Source: Ornithodoros turicata
Lineage: Eukaryota; Arthropoda; Arachnida; Ixodida; Argasidae
Reading direction: 5' to 3'
Assembly (NCBI RefSeq): GCF_037126465.1
Contig: NC_088208.1
Location: forward strand, 40,400,685-40,464,684
DNA length: 64,000 nucleotides
This document shows positions 35,231 through 45,309 of this stretch, piece after piece. The position numbers and the translations under genes were made by a program. Numbering within the stretch: the first letter of the stretch is position 1; every line of letters starts with the position of its first letter. Under the pieces are notes generated by a model. The model did no database searches and was not told the origin of the DNA. It was given only the letters and a program-made list of their open reading frames with translations.

Positions 35231-35867
35231 CTCAGCTCACAGGTAGCGCAGGAGGCCCGTATCACGCAGAAAGCGGAGTACCAGGGGGGGGGGGGGGTAT
35301 ACGTTTATTTCGGAAAGGTCAGCCTGACCGAAGGTGACCACTGGCTAGCTCGCTGCACGGGCCCAAGGAGCGAAAGGGCTCCCCGTTGTCAGCCTCGCAG
35401 AGGAATTCCAAGAACATCCGAAGACATCGACGGTGTTGCGAGTGAACCGAAACAGAAGCGGGGCTTAGTAGATCGGAAGGTGATAACGATAGCGATTTCG
35501 CCCGAACCTATAAAACCGAACCAATAAATATTTGGTTCGACACTCTGTTTGCGGAAAACACTTTTCAGTATTCTTTTTCTTTTCTTTCTTTTTTTTTCGT
35601 AGAACGCGAAGCAGGATGTGGTACTTTCGCGGGGCACGCGAATAAAGAAATAATTTTCACGGAATTTGAAACAGTACCCATTTGAAACAGTAAAGAAAGA
35701 GGGCGAGTGTAACTGTTTTCGTACATGAGATGATATATATGTTCGTTCTACACAGATAGAATAGGTCGTGAAAGGTGCCTCCTCCCATCTGCATAGCAAG
35801 AGAAAACAGCTGTCGCAAACTGCCTCTATATTTTCTCAGGTGTCGCACGTCAGCCGAACCGCCACGT

Positions 35868-36400
35868 ACACCCGAAAGACAGAGCTTCACCGCATAGCAC
35901 CTTGTCCGCCAAGTATTGCCACGAATGATAGAGTTATCGCTTCTGATTCGAAGAGAAGGGGCGTACGCCTTTTTGTGACGACTAACGTTTCTGTGTAAAT
36001 GTCACAAAAAGGCGTACGCCTCTTGTTTTTAACCAATCAGGGGGCAGAACGATGTCATTCGAGATGGTGGTTGTCTCAGAGCGTGCTACGGCGGTCAAGT
36101 TCTGTTCTACACTCTTAAAAATGAACTTCACCGCATAGCACGCTCCTAGCCAGCCATCATTCCGAATAATATCATTCTGTGTCCTGATTTGTTCAAAACA
36201 CTGGGGACGCGCCTACCTGGGACAAGATAATCTGTCCCAGATTATTAACGATATCGTTCGGAATGATGGTTGACTATGAGCGTGCTATGTGGTGAAGTTC
36301 TGTTTTAACAGTGTATATATGCCCAGCGCTTTCTACAAATCAGGAGTGATAATTAAGGGTAGCATTCTGTGCAATGATTGGCCCTCGCAGCGTGCTATGT
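35868..36400. mobile_element. tandem cluster of three palindromic MITE units
   Basis: A diverged copy (35868-36109), a shorter copy (36110-36313, CACTCTTAAAAATGAACTTC to AACAGTG, TA at each edge) and a right-half remnant (36318-36400) lie head to tail. The middle unit has a different loop, GGGACAAGATAATCTGTCCC, itself palindromic. Confidence 0.8.
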
Positions 36401-36404
36401 TGTG

Positions 36405-37255
36405 TGGGTAACAGAGAGACACAAACACACACGCCACTCGGAAAGAAAGAAAAACGAAGAACAAGAAAGAAAGTGAACGCCTAATAGGCGATGGCACAAA
36501 AGCTTATTTCAAGGCCAACTTTGTGGCCTACTTGTTAAGCCCAAGTTTTCACACGATATCTCTGTTTTTTTTTTTTTTTTTTTTTACCAATGAAAGTTAA
36601 AGTAACATTATATTATGCCTTATTCATTTCACGACTCTCGTATGTAGTGTGTGGAACAACAATGACGATGACAAATCTCCAATCCAGAAGAAGGCTATGG
36701 CTGACGAACCTCGTATATGGCACGCAGATGTTACGTTATAACTTAAGCACTCCATTATGCTAAACAAATATAGTCATCTTTTTGATAGTATTGTATAATG
36801 CAAGCAACCACGTACAAAACATACATTTACGGGCGTTATTTCCATTTCGTCTTTGTGCTAAGCTGTTGCTCACTCTTGGCTAGCTGTTATTATGCTTAAT
36901 TACCTAGCAGAAGTATATTATGTTTCTCCAAAATGTCCTACAATGTACAATGCAATATGAACGTTTTGTAATAGCATTTTGTGCAAGAGTGTAAGTCTTC
37001 CGTGCTCCATGAATTTTCATAAATAGCGTTTCCGGGTACGTGTAAGCTTCCTGCTCGGTTTAATTGTAATGCCCATTCGACGTGCAGTATAGCATGCGTA
37101 GAGCGTGCTGTCTCCGGGTTTCCTCATGCTGCATAGTAGCATCTTTTTTTTTTTTTTTCTCGAGGCCACCGACATCTTTGTTAATGAAAACGAGCCTATA
37201 ATTAAAATCTACCGCCACTAATCTATTTCCATGTGCTTCTTGGATTTACATCAAC
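36405..37255. other. intergenic, AT-rich
   Basis: T20 at about 36567-36586 and T16 at 37144-37159. No gene or family was recognised. Confidence 0.45.
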
Positions 37256-37261
37256 TATAGC

Positions 37262-37362
37262 ACAGCACTGGAAACGAAAGCAAAAAACGCTGTGGCTCTC
37301 CAGTGGTGAATCACCCCAGGTCATGGTCACGATTTATTTGTTGTTGTTGTTGTTGTGTGCTA
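37262..37362 (+). mobile_element. retroelement 3' end with (TTG)n tail
   Basis: CTCTCCAGTGGTGAATCACC, GTCACGATTTATTTGTTGTT and a TTG run. It is the plus-strand version of the 1036 and 34756 copies. Confidence 0.65.
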
Positions 37363-37906
37363 TTAGTATGAAATTTCTCCACTAGCCCCTATACGACATA
37401 CAATCAGTTTTTCTTGCAGATTAGTAATAGTATAGCTTGGCCTCAGGAAAAAAACAACACACAATGCAGTCAACTTTGCTGCGTGGCGTATTCTGTGCTC
37501 TTCGCACCCATTACTATGGGATTTCTCCGCCATGGTCCCTATACACTTTATCGGTTCTTCTCACATATTTCAGTTTAGCACATCCAACATGCAGTAAGCA
37601 ATTGTTAGTGCGGTTACGCTTACTGATAGAAATGATGAGTTAAGCGATTATCTCCCTATGGGTTTTCGACTTGTAGAGTGACGCGGCTGTCCCCATGCAT
37701 GTACACGCGTGCGCCCTGCGTTTTCCATTGTCGGGCTCTCAAGTGCGACGGGTGGGTGACTGAACAGAGGTTTTGTTTGCTTCGGTGAGGGTGACGTGTT
37801 AGAAACGGTATTTGCAACTCGCCGTGCTTTCCTGCCCTTCTCACTCAATAAAGAAAGTATACTTCATTTCCCATAGCGGTTTTTGACAGGGTATACCTAC
37901 CCCTGC

Positions 37907-38373
37907 CACACGGGCATGCGAAAAATGTCATTAGGTACTTAATGCCTTAAGTCTTAATGTCTTTCGTACGATGCCCCACAGAGATATTTAATGACATTTG
38001 TCCGAATGACAGTTTCTGCTTAATGAGATCGCCACACCTCATTCGCCGATGAAATGCCTACTCTCGCTCCCACTTTTATCGCAACAATTTTAGTCTTGCA
38101 TAAAACCACTTTGTACGGCGCAAGACAAGATTATTTCATAATCTGAGGTTGCACGAGTACTCTACTCTTTGATGAAGGAAAAACTGGAGTTGTTTAAAAC
38201 TTTCACTGACAAAAGCAAAAGAACACATGACGGTGCCAAACGGGCGGCATCGACATCATGGCGTTTAATGTCCATTACAAACTGACGAGTGGCATGACCT
38301 TCGTAGATAATGCCATTCGCGAATTAGCACCCTAATGACATTAGAGGATAATGTCATTTGCTCTGCCCGTGTG
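37907..38373. mobile_element. inverted-repeat element with CACACGGGCA ends
   Basis: The left end CACACGGGCA and right end TGCCCGTGTG are exact inverses 467 bp apart. TAATGTCATT or close variants (AATGTCATTAG, TAATGACATT, TAATGCCATT) recur about eight times in both orientations towards both ends, as transposase-binding subterminal repeats do. No target duplication was clear, so the superfamily is unassigned. Confidence 0.7.
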
Positions 38374-38599
38374 TTCAACCAAATTTTAATATAATTTTGA
38401 AGCTATAGCGTTGCGCCGATAGAACACCATCTCCCCGTTTCATCTGATTTCACCTTTGACCTCTGACGGTTCCGGGTTCCGGGTGACCTTTCGCAATTTC
38501 GTCCTGTAAAAATCGGGGTTTTATTGCATAATTGAAGCAAAGTCTTACGTATATTTTGCTGTTCTCGGATAACAACGAAGTAGTCATTGCATGTATGCG

Positions 38600-38690
38600 A
38601 TTGGTTGATTGATTTTTAAAAGAAAAAAATGGAGATGTTAGTCTCGAGCCACTCGGGACTGGCTACTCCAGCACCCAGTTTCCCTTTCTT
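38600..38690 (-). mobile_element. LINE-type 3' end
   Basis: GATTGGTTGATTGATTTTT (inverse tail), ATGGAGATGTTAGTC and CGGGACTGGCTACTCCAG. It is the inverse of 8630-8730. Confidence 0.6.
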
Positions 38691-38999
38691 TTCTTAATAA
38701 TGCAAGTATGCGATGCCTTTGTTAATTGCATTGATTCCACATTTATGGTATAGCTGACTCGCTGATGTGAGCCTTTAATGCGACATAGGTCTGGCTGACC
38801 TCTCCTTGCGTGGACGCCACCTCCTGTTTATTAAACTTATATATACCCCCCCCTTTAATGCGAGCTATATTGTATTAAAATATTCCGCGTTGACAGCTCT
38901 GATGGCTGCTTCCACGTCTGTTCGTCAGCGATTTCTCGTGATTATATCTTCAGTCTCTATCCTCTTCCACATATTTCACTATGGCTATACGAAAGTGCC

Positions 39000-40480
39000 A
39001 TAGACGACGCGGTACCAAGGTAACACTTTTGCTTTATCTGTATCTCCGTGTCTTTTTGTGACTTTGCAGGTGAAGACACGAATTCATCTCTTTGGTATTG
39101 GCAAGTATTTGTTTTTCTTTTTTTGCATTACGCGCACTGTAAAGAGGACATATCCATCCACTCCCCTCAAGCAATGGGATTGCTGTTGTTGTTGGACGCA
39201 TAGCGCACACCATGATGGAAGAGGATTCTTCATTAGATTCTTGCAGGAATAGCAGGTACAAATGGCATGGATAAGAAGCGTTGGACATGCAGAGAAAGTT
39301 GCTACTACAGAGGTGAAGCAACCGTCGTGACCCTTCACAACACCTACATACTTTAGAGAAGCTCTTCCGATAAAAACTTTGACGGATAACGCGCACTGTC
39401 TCGTAGCGAGAGTATCTGCTACTTCGTATACAACTATAGCGCGTTAACATAAACACACACACACACACACACAAATACGGTGTTTAAAGAAAGTAGTTTC
39501 AGTAGACCAAAAAGCATTTCCTTGTTGTTCTCGTCTTTGACAAAAGGTTCGCCATTCAAGTGTTTCATGACCTTAACCCGCGGCAGATGTTACTGAGGTT
39601 GCGTATGCCGTTAGTATTGTTGCTCCGAGATCAAAAGAAAGATCACGAATTGTTGGAGAAATCATTGCCAAGGCGTGGAATCTAAACACTACAGCCTCAC
39701 AACTATATACTTTCCATTTTCTAACGTTCTTCTTTCCTTTATTTATTTATTTATTTATTTATTTTGAAGTAAATGTCTCTGCCAAGGAAAACAAAAACAA
39801 CAATTTAAAAAATTGTGGAAAAGGGCATGGTTTCCGCATGTGTTAAATGAGACGGCAGCTGAATGTGACGTATGTCGTTAGGTTATCGATCCTGCCGGGT
39901 CGACTTCATTGGAAGAACCGACACTTTCCGAAAGCGGCAACTCAAAACGGAACTTCTCCGCATAGCATGCCCTTCGCCAACCATTGTGCCGAACGATACA
40001 GATATCGCTCAGCTACTCTGCACGGTGTCTTCTGTACTGTGGCGCTGGCAAGATCGTCGTATCCCCGGGCAGTCAACAAGGTGGTACTTTGTACCCATTT
40101 GTACCCAGCATGATGTGGTCGATAAGGCTCCAAGAGGAAGGAAGGCGAATAGGAAACTGCTGAATAGCCAGGCTGAAGCACACGTTCTATTAGTGCGAAG
40201 CAATAAAGTAACCGAAAAAAAAAAGAAAGAATTTTGATTATACATATCTGTGTTGCTCATAAGGATGCGGGTTGGAATCCGCCGAGGGTGCCAAACAGCT
40301 TTGTGGCAGGTACAATTTGTGTAAGAACGGCGTTCCCCGCAACGGACATTGAATCAGAGGGACAGTGCCTTGAGATTCTGCGCACGTTCAAGAATCTTCG
40401 GGCGACAACAACCACCACCGACCACTGTCGCGTTGCTGATGGCCACAGTTGCCACGCGACGTAAAATAGATATCGTCTCG
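39000..40480. other. intergenic 3' of Sox
   Basis: (CA)n at 39453-39473, (TTTA)n at 39739-39764, and a MITE left-arm fragment at about 39946-40017 (GAACTTCTCCGCATAGCATG, CGCCAACCATTGTGCC). No gene was recognised. Confidence 0.5.
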
Positions 40481-40490
40481 ATGTAATGCA

Positions 40491-40549
40491 TATAAAAGGG
40501 AAGAGAAGTTAATGACGTCAACTCGGTCAAAGCAAAGTTCATGACGTCA
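40491..40549 (+). promoter_or_regulatory. TATA-like box followed by paired CRE palindromes
   Basis: TATAAAAG at 40491-40498 is followed by two TGACGTCA words at 40513-40520 and 40542-40549, each inside a 29-bp-spaced imperfect repeat (AAGTT-ATGACGTCAA). No convincing plus-strand coding frame follows, so this may be a chance promoter-like cluster or an enhancer-type element 3' of Sox. Confidence 0.2.
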
Positions 40550-41032
40550 AAACGGCACGGAGACTGCGTTCCCCAGAAGTTAGCGGAATGTCCAATATAC
40601 CCGACGTATAACGCGCATCGACCCCTAGTGGCCACAGTGTAATCAAAGCCCCGCGTCGGGTGTGAGTGCTTTGTATTACATCTGTCGCGGACACAATGGT
40701 TACTCGAATCCACCAAACTCAGATCTGACAGAGTCGGTGTATATAGACATCGATCTGCTCGCCTTCCCTCTCAACAACGCTCAAATCAGTCGAAGATCAC
40801 TTCGACGACGCCCTATGCTTCCTGGACCCACTTGGCTGCGTGTCGTCTCCCATCCAGTTTTCTCATTTCCCCCTTGTACATAGCACTCAAACACACGATT
40901 CGCACCTATATGTCAAGCGGCTGGACCAGAGCGCGTGGCAAGAGGGTTGCGCGGCACTCTCCTTATAGAAGAGTCTCTTCGGCGAAATAGAAAAAGAAAA
41001 GCAAAGAGAAATGACACACTTTAAAGCGCTCG

Positions 41033-42043
41033 TCATGTCCAGTTTCTGCGGTAATATAACACTTGTTGCATACAAGTGCTGCTCATCGACTGTATAGACG
41101 GTCCTGGAAGGCTTACCTCGAGCCTCGCATCCTGGGGCTTCGGTCTCGCCAGTGAAGAATAGAGTCCAAACAAGTGAGCAGTGGCGGGATGCTCTTCGGC
41201 CGCCTGAAGAGACGTCGGCCCTTCCATCGACTTGAGAAAAGGACTGAGCAGGAAGGGCGAACCGTGTCGACAGTTGGGATCCGCCGAATACGCCGAACCG
41301 CACCCGCAGGGCATCAGGTACGACAAACCGGACGAATAAGGAGACGGGTATGGCAACGTAGACGTTGGCACAAACGCCTTGAAAGGCGACTCCGTCGAAC
41401 CAGGAGGCGAACAAGAGGTCTTCCGCTCTTCAGGTTCTGTCTTCTCGTCTGGAGATATCCCCGGATTAGGAGGTCGTGGGGGAAGATGAGGGTGCTGAGG
41501 GAACGGGATGGCTACCCTTGGGAACAGGGACCTGGGAAGTCCAGCGAGTCCCAGGTAGTCTGTGGGCGGGGGCAGGTATGGCAAGGCGAAGGGGAAGCGA
41601 GGGTCCTTCTTCAAAACGCTTTTAGGCTTTCGGCGGGGCTTGTACTTGTAGTCCGGATGTTCCTTCATGTGCAACGCCCTCAGCCTCTTGGCCTCTTCGA
41701 TGAAGGGCCGCTTCTCCCCTTCAGACAAGTGCTTCCACTCGCTGCCCAAACGTTTGGAGATCTCCGAGTTATGCATCTTGGGATTCTCCAGAGCGATCTT
41801 TCGACGCTGAGCGCGCGACCACACCATGAACGCGTTCATGGGACGCTTCACGTGCGCGTCCGACGTCGAAGCACGTGTCGTCGACGGTGCCGTCGACGAA
41901 GAGGATGGCGGTAGTGTGGACGATGTCCTGGACAGGTCATCTGCACGGTCCGCCCCTGGAGCGCTTGCTGAACTGTCGGCAGGTAAGGGTAGAGTGCCAT
42001 AAGGGAATCGGTAGTCGAAGCCCGCGAACGGGAACGACACCAT
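41033..42043 (-). CDS. Sox21: SoxB2-class HMG-box transcription factor (Sox21/Sox14-like)
   Basis: Seen: an open frame of 336 codons from the ATG at 42043. The HMG box spans about residues 64-141 ([22 protein letters not shown] and [18 protein letters not shown] are all present) and is followed by [11 protein letters not shown] and FALPYLPP. A Ser/Thr/Pro-rich linker lies at 38-62, a Pro-rich region at 150-240, and LMPCGC at 243-248. Known: SoxB proteins bind the minor groove at AACAAT-like sites and bend DNA. RRKPK plus LLKKD and a C-terminal PCNC-like motif mark the B2 group, which acts mostly as repressors in neural and epidermal patterning. Start: the frame is open for 32 codons further upstream to an in-frame TAG at 42143-42145, with no ATG between, so residue 1 is Met at 42041-42043 unless an upstream exon is spliced in. 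Odd: a GAG|GTAAGC donor lies in frame after residue 309 (exon edge 41117), so residues 310-336 may not be real. No AATAAA was found on the minus strand in the next 500 bp. Orthology to Sox21a versus Sox21b cannot be settled here. Confidence 0.93.
   Translation of the reverse strand: MVSFPFAGFDYRFPYGTLPLPADSSASAPGADRADDLSRTSSTLPPSSSSTAPSTTRASTSDAHVKRPMNAFMVWSRAQRRKIALENPKMHNSEISKRLGSEWKHLSEGEKRPFIEEAKRLRALHMKEHPDYKYKPRRKPKSVLKKDPRFPFALPYLPPPTDYLGLAGLPRSLFPRVAIPFPQHPHLPPRPPNPGISPDEKTEPEERKTSCSPPGSTESPFKAFVPTSTLPYPSPYSSGLSYLMPCGCGSAYSADPNCRHGSPFLLSPFLKSMEGPTSLQAAEEHPATAHLFGLYSSLARPKPQDARLEVSLPGPSIQSMSSTCMQQVLYYRRNWT
41111..41120 (-). other. candidate 5' splice donor inside the Sox frame
   Basis: On the minus strand the sequence reads CTCGAG|GTAAGCC, a near-consensus animal donor, with the exon edge at 41117 in phase 0 after Glu309. 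If used, the last exon lies further downstream (below 41.1 kb, possibly outside the repeats here), and the tail that reads on to the TGA at 41033-41035 is intronic. If unused, the gene is single-exon, as vertebrate Sox14 and Sox21 are. Confidence 0.5.
41621..41854 (-). other. HMG-box coding segment of the Sox gene
   Basis: Residues 64-141 of the Sox protein. All the usual core residues of a sequence-specific HMG box are intact (RPMNAF wedge, [36 protein letters not shown]), with no frameshift or stop. This marks the gene as functional rather than a relic. Confidence 0.95.
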
Positions 42044-42344
42044 AGGTGTCGGATAGGCCGCTATTTTGACTTTCTCCTCCGGACACACCCTTTCGAGAAT
42101 AATCAACAGGTGTCGCTCATGGCACACACATGGCAGTACAATCTATCAAAAGTTGGGGGCGTCGTGAACCGCGCGGCATCCGTTCTGCGACTAAAGGAAC
42201 ACGCGACTCACTCGCGTACGACATACATCGTTGTGGAGGAGGAGGAAACAATTGGCGGGAGTCATCTTGCTTTCTTTGCTTTTATGCCGGAAGATTTCCT
42301 TTATGGCGCACAGTCGTTTAGCCGCCGCCGCCAGGATTGATTTT

Positions 42345-42355
42345 TTTCCCGCCAA
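42345..42355 (+). promoter_or_regulatory. E2F-like site
   Basis: TTTCCCGCCAA matches the E2F/DP consensus (TTTSSCGC). A second related word, TCCCGCCAAT, lies on the minus strand at 42251-42260. Both are about 210-310 bp upstream of the Sox ATG. Binding is inferred only. Confidence 0.4.
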
Positions 42356-42399
42356 TGCCGCATTGTTATTGGCCTGCTCAACGCGCCGAGATCCAGTCG

Positions 42400-42417
42400 C
42401 CCTGTGACGTCACAGGG
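42400..42417. promoter_or_regulatory. 18-bp perfect palindrome containing a full CRE
   Basis: CCCTGTGACGTCACAGGG is a perfect palindrome centred on TGACGTCA, the full cAMP-response element bound by CREB/ATF bZIP dimers. It lies about 360 bp upstream of the Sox ATG. Its function is inferred from motif and position. Confidence 0.45.
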
Positions 42418-42669
42418 TCGGCGGGGCCAATCGTGTGGAGTCACTCACAAGGGCGGGACACAATGCCGGCGAGGGAAAGATGTATCACTCCGCTCGCCTC
42501 CCTCTTCTTCTTCTTGGTGCTCCCTCTTACCGTTATCTTGAAAAGGGCGCCCAAAAATGCGTTCGTCGCTTTATTGTACGCTCAAAGCAAAGGGGTGAAT
42601 AACTGTTTCGCCTCCAAGATAAAAAGAGCTTGTACTGCTCTTTTTCTGAGCGATAAACATGCTTCAAGT

Positions 42670-43280
42670 TGATTCCCTATAACCGTCAGTGAAAATGACA
42701 GGCATGTGTAGCAACAAATAAGAAATTGGGGGGGGGGAGGGTTGAGTTTGATTATATATATATAAAAAAAAAGAAATTATCTTGCCCGAAAGCATTTAGA
42801 ACTATATCAAATGAATTCCGTCTCTGGAAACTTCGTTGTCCGTACTCTATGCGCCAGCTCTGTTTTCTGATTCAGTGAGGACGAGGGCCGTACGCCAACC
42901 TATTATGCCATGTTTTTAGAGTGCGCGCATTCTACGAGGTAAAATGTGAAGAAGTAGTGCGCGGTACACATTAAATCGTTTATTTATGATTTTCATTCTT
43001 TCTAGAAGGCTTAGGTTTTATTTTTTTCTCTCGCTAACAGATCCCGCCTAGCTTGTGCCCGAACAAGACCCGATTACGTAAACATTTTTACAGTCACAAA
43101 CACCCGAGCTGGTATATTACGAGCGAAGAGAAACCCGAGACAGGGAGCACAAGGACAAGATACGACACGTTTTCAAACATACTCTAAGACTTGTATACGA
43201 AACTTAAATACTTTACTCAAGTTACTCTATCTTAAATAATTTTTGGAGCAACTTGCAATGGTATCTTACAAATACTTTTG
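42670..43280. other. intergenic 5' of Sox
   Basis: A G-run at about 42728-42738, a TA run at 42753-42764, and a worn MITE fragment at 42850-42925 ending TTTTTAGAGTG. A hAT-like remnant with GTATACGAAACTTAAATACT lies at about 43190-43285. Confidence 0.45.
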
Positions 43281-43283
43281 TAC

Positions 43284-43543
43284 ACCCTTAGAAATGAGGG
43301 GGGGATTGTCTTAGAAATGAACTTCGCCACATAGCACGCTCCTAGCCAACCATAATCTCGAATTATATCGTTATCTTCACTGATCTGTTGAAAACACGAG
43401 GCGTACGCCCTTTTTGTGACAATTATGAACAGCGCAAGTGTCACAAAAAAGGCGTACGCTTCCCGTTTTCAACAAATCGTTGAAGATAACGATATAATTC
43501 GAGGTTATAGTTGGATAGGAGCGTGCTACGCGGTAAGAGTGTA
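43284..43543. mobile_element. palindromic MITE with duplicated start
   Basis: A stub CACCCTTAGAAATGAGGGGG precedes a full copy beginning about 43308 (CTTAGAAATGAACTTCGCC) and ending AAGAGTGTA. The inner stems GGCGTACGCCCTTTTTGTGA and AAAAAAGGCGTACGC pair. Confidence 0.85.
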
Positions 43544-43942
43544 CGCACGAAATTAGAAGCATATATGCGAGTGTAGTCTGGGACCCTCTCACAGTAATGA
43601 ATATAGCCAAACTAGAAGTTGCTCGAGGAGGGCTTTAAGATTTATTTTCAGCCGCTTTACAAACGAACAGATTCGGTCATCAGACTGTATATTCCGCAAA
43701 GCTGACTTTGAGTTATTGCAAACTCGCCGGAAGAAAAATCGTCTTAAGATTTTGTGTATTGCTGCGTATCAAAATTTTGAGATAGATACGTCGGCTATAC
43801 CTGCGACCAAACCCTTCAAACTAGAGATCGGACGAATCCAAGGAACGTTCTGCGAATCCACGAATCCTTTCTTAAAAAAAGAGTTTAAAACGCCGGGAAA
43901 AAAGACTTTTGAAATAGAATTTGATATCTTTGTGGGATCAAA

Positions 43943-43948
<6 letters not shown>

Positions 43949-43991
<43 letters not shown>

Positions 43992-43995
43992 TGTA
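43949..43995. repeat. (AT)n microsatellite
   Basis: Over 20 AT units with one break. Confidence 0.95.
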
Positions 43996-44099
43996 TATAT
44001 CTTTGTAACTCAAACGTCGCCATGCCAGTACTGGACAGCCTTGTTGGGCCTCATCAACAGTACGCAGGCAGGCAACGTTTGAGTGGATCCACTCAAACC

Positions 44100-45200
44100 T
44101 TTCTCCTGCCGACACCCCCGATATCGGCCCAACGTACACTTTGAAACACCGCCCAGAGTTGGGCAGATATCGGGCCAGGATATTGGTCCGATATCATTTG
44201 GACATGCTGCCGATGTCATTTCGACATGCTATACCGATTTGTGACCGATGTTGTGCCAACATAATTTTGTATTTGTATTCGTGTGTTGGCGATCGTAACT
44301 AAACGTTAGACTGGTTATTTACGAGGGAACTACGTTTTATTTCTGCCATTGTTTCTTACTCGTTTCATTTTCTGATGGTTTCCTTTGTCCCTCGTGTTTC
44401 CCGTGGGGGACAATGAGCGCGGCGTTACAGAAAGCAAGACGAAAAGCTCCTGGGACCACGAACTGCAAGGCATTCCTTTCGAAGCGAAAACAGATACTAT
44501 ATATTTCATGTCTTACGAGCTTCCGCAAATTCGAGAGCCTGCTCGTCTCGGAATCAAAATGCTGGAAGTGGTCGACGTGTCTCAGTTTAACTCGCTCAAG
44601 CGTACAAACGAGGCTCAAGTGAGGAATTGCTTCGAATAGTAACTCGACATCAACGTAACGAATGTGTTTCCTTACTTGCTTTTGGCGCTGGACACCAAGT
44701 AAGTCGATGGAAACCCAGTGTCAGCGTCATGTCGTTGGCTTCGGTCAACATCGAGCCCACATTGCCAACTTCAGTTGGATGTTGGTCGCAAGTTGGCAAT
44801 GTCGGCGTCTTGTCTCTGGGTTCTATAATCATCAAGCCGACATTGTCAATCTCTGTGGGATGTCAATCGCAAGTTGACATTGTCAGCGTCATCTCGCTGG
44901 TGTCGGTCAACACCAAGCCGACATTGCCAACTTCAAAGTGATATCGGTCGCAAGCTGGCATTGTCGACTACATGTCGCTTGTTTCAGTCAACACCGAGCC
45001 GACATTGCCAACTTCAGCGTGATATCGGTCGCAAGTTTGCAGTGTCGGCTAGATGTCGCGTTTTTCCATCAACATTGAGCCGACATTGCCAACTTCTGTC
45101 GTACATCGGTCACAAGTTGGCAGTGTCGGGGATATGTTGGGCCGACATGCCCAACTTGCTGCTGATATCGGCCCGATGTCGTGTGCTGCCTGGGCCCATC
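44100..45200. mobile_element. inverted-repeat element carrying an 81-bp tandem array
   Basis: The left end TGCCGACACCCCCGATATCG and right end CGGCCCGATGTCGTGTGCTG are imperfect inverses. GATATCGG and CCGATATC words cluster near both ends. The interior has no recognisable transposase. The superfamily is not assigned. Confidence 0.5.
44700..45130 (+). repeat. 81-bp tandem repeat, five units
   Basis: ACATTGCCAACTTC or variants start at 44759, 44840, 44921, 45002 and 45083, exactly 81 bp apart, each followed by GGTCGCAAGTTGGCA and then GTCAACA. As 81 is a multiple of three, frames stay open across the array (44627-44941 and 44874-45239), but these are by-products. Confidence 0.85.
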
Positions 45201-45309
45201 CTTGTTCCCACTCCTACCCCCAGTACTTTTTGGGAGTAACTTGTACTCATTTCGTAACTTACTCCTAAGCTACTTAATTTATACTATTTTTGAGTATCTT
45301 CTCTGTCTC

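Larger units (their letters stand above)
42128..42460 (-). promoter_or_regulatory. CpG-rich upstream region of the Sox gene
   Basis: The stretch immediately 5' of the Sox frame is richer in CpG than its surroundings. On the minus strand it carries two CCAAT words (42251-42255 and 42368-42372), an E2F-type site, a cAMP-response-element-like palindrome and a weak TATA-like CATAAAAG (42279-42286). Together these look like a promoter. The transcription start is not determinable from sequence. Confidence 0.5.

Noticed and set aside
40266..40300. B-box-like GGTTGGAATCC
   Set aside because: No A box or SINE body accompanies it; probably chance.
41174..41914. 246-codon plus-strand frame rich in Arg
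   Set aside because: It is the antisense of the Sox coding sequence; the Arg/Gly bias mirrors the Sox codons.
42041..42127. 28 extra N-terminal codons on the Sox frame
   Set aside because: The first of them is GTG, and no ATG lies between the in-frame TAG and 42043, so they are not part of a normal start unless spliced.
44759..45090. CRISPR-like array (regular repeats)
   Set aside because: The sequence between the shared words also repeats, so these are tandem units, and the genome is eukaryotic.
44627..45239. open frames across the 81-bp array
   Set aside because: They are kept open only because the period is a multiple of three; there is no start context or domain.
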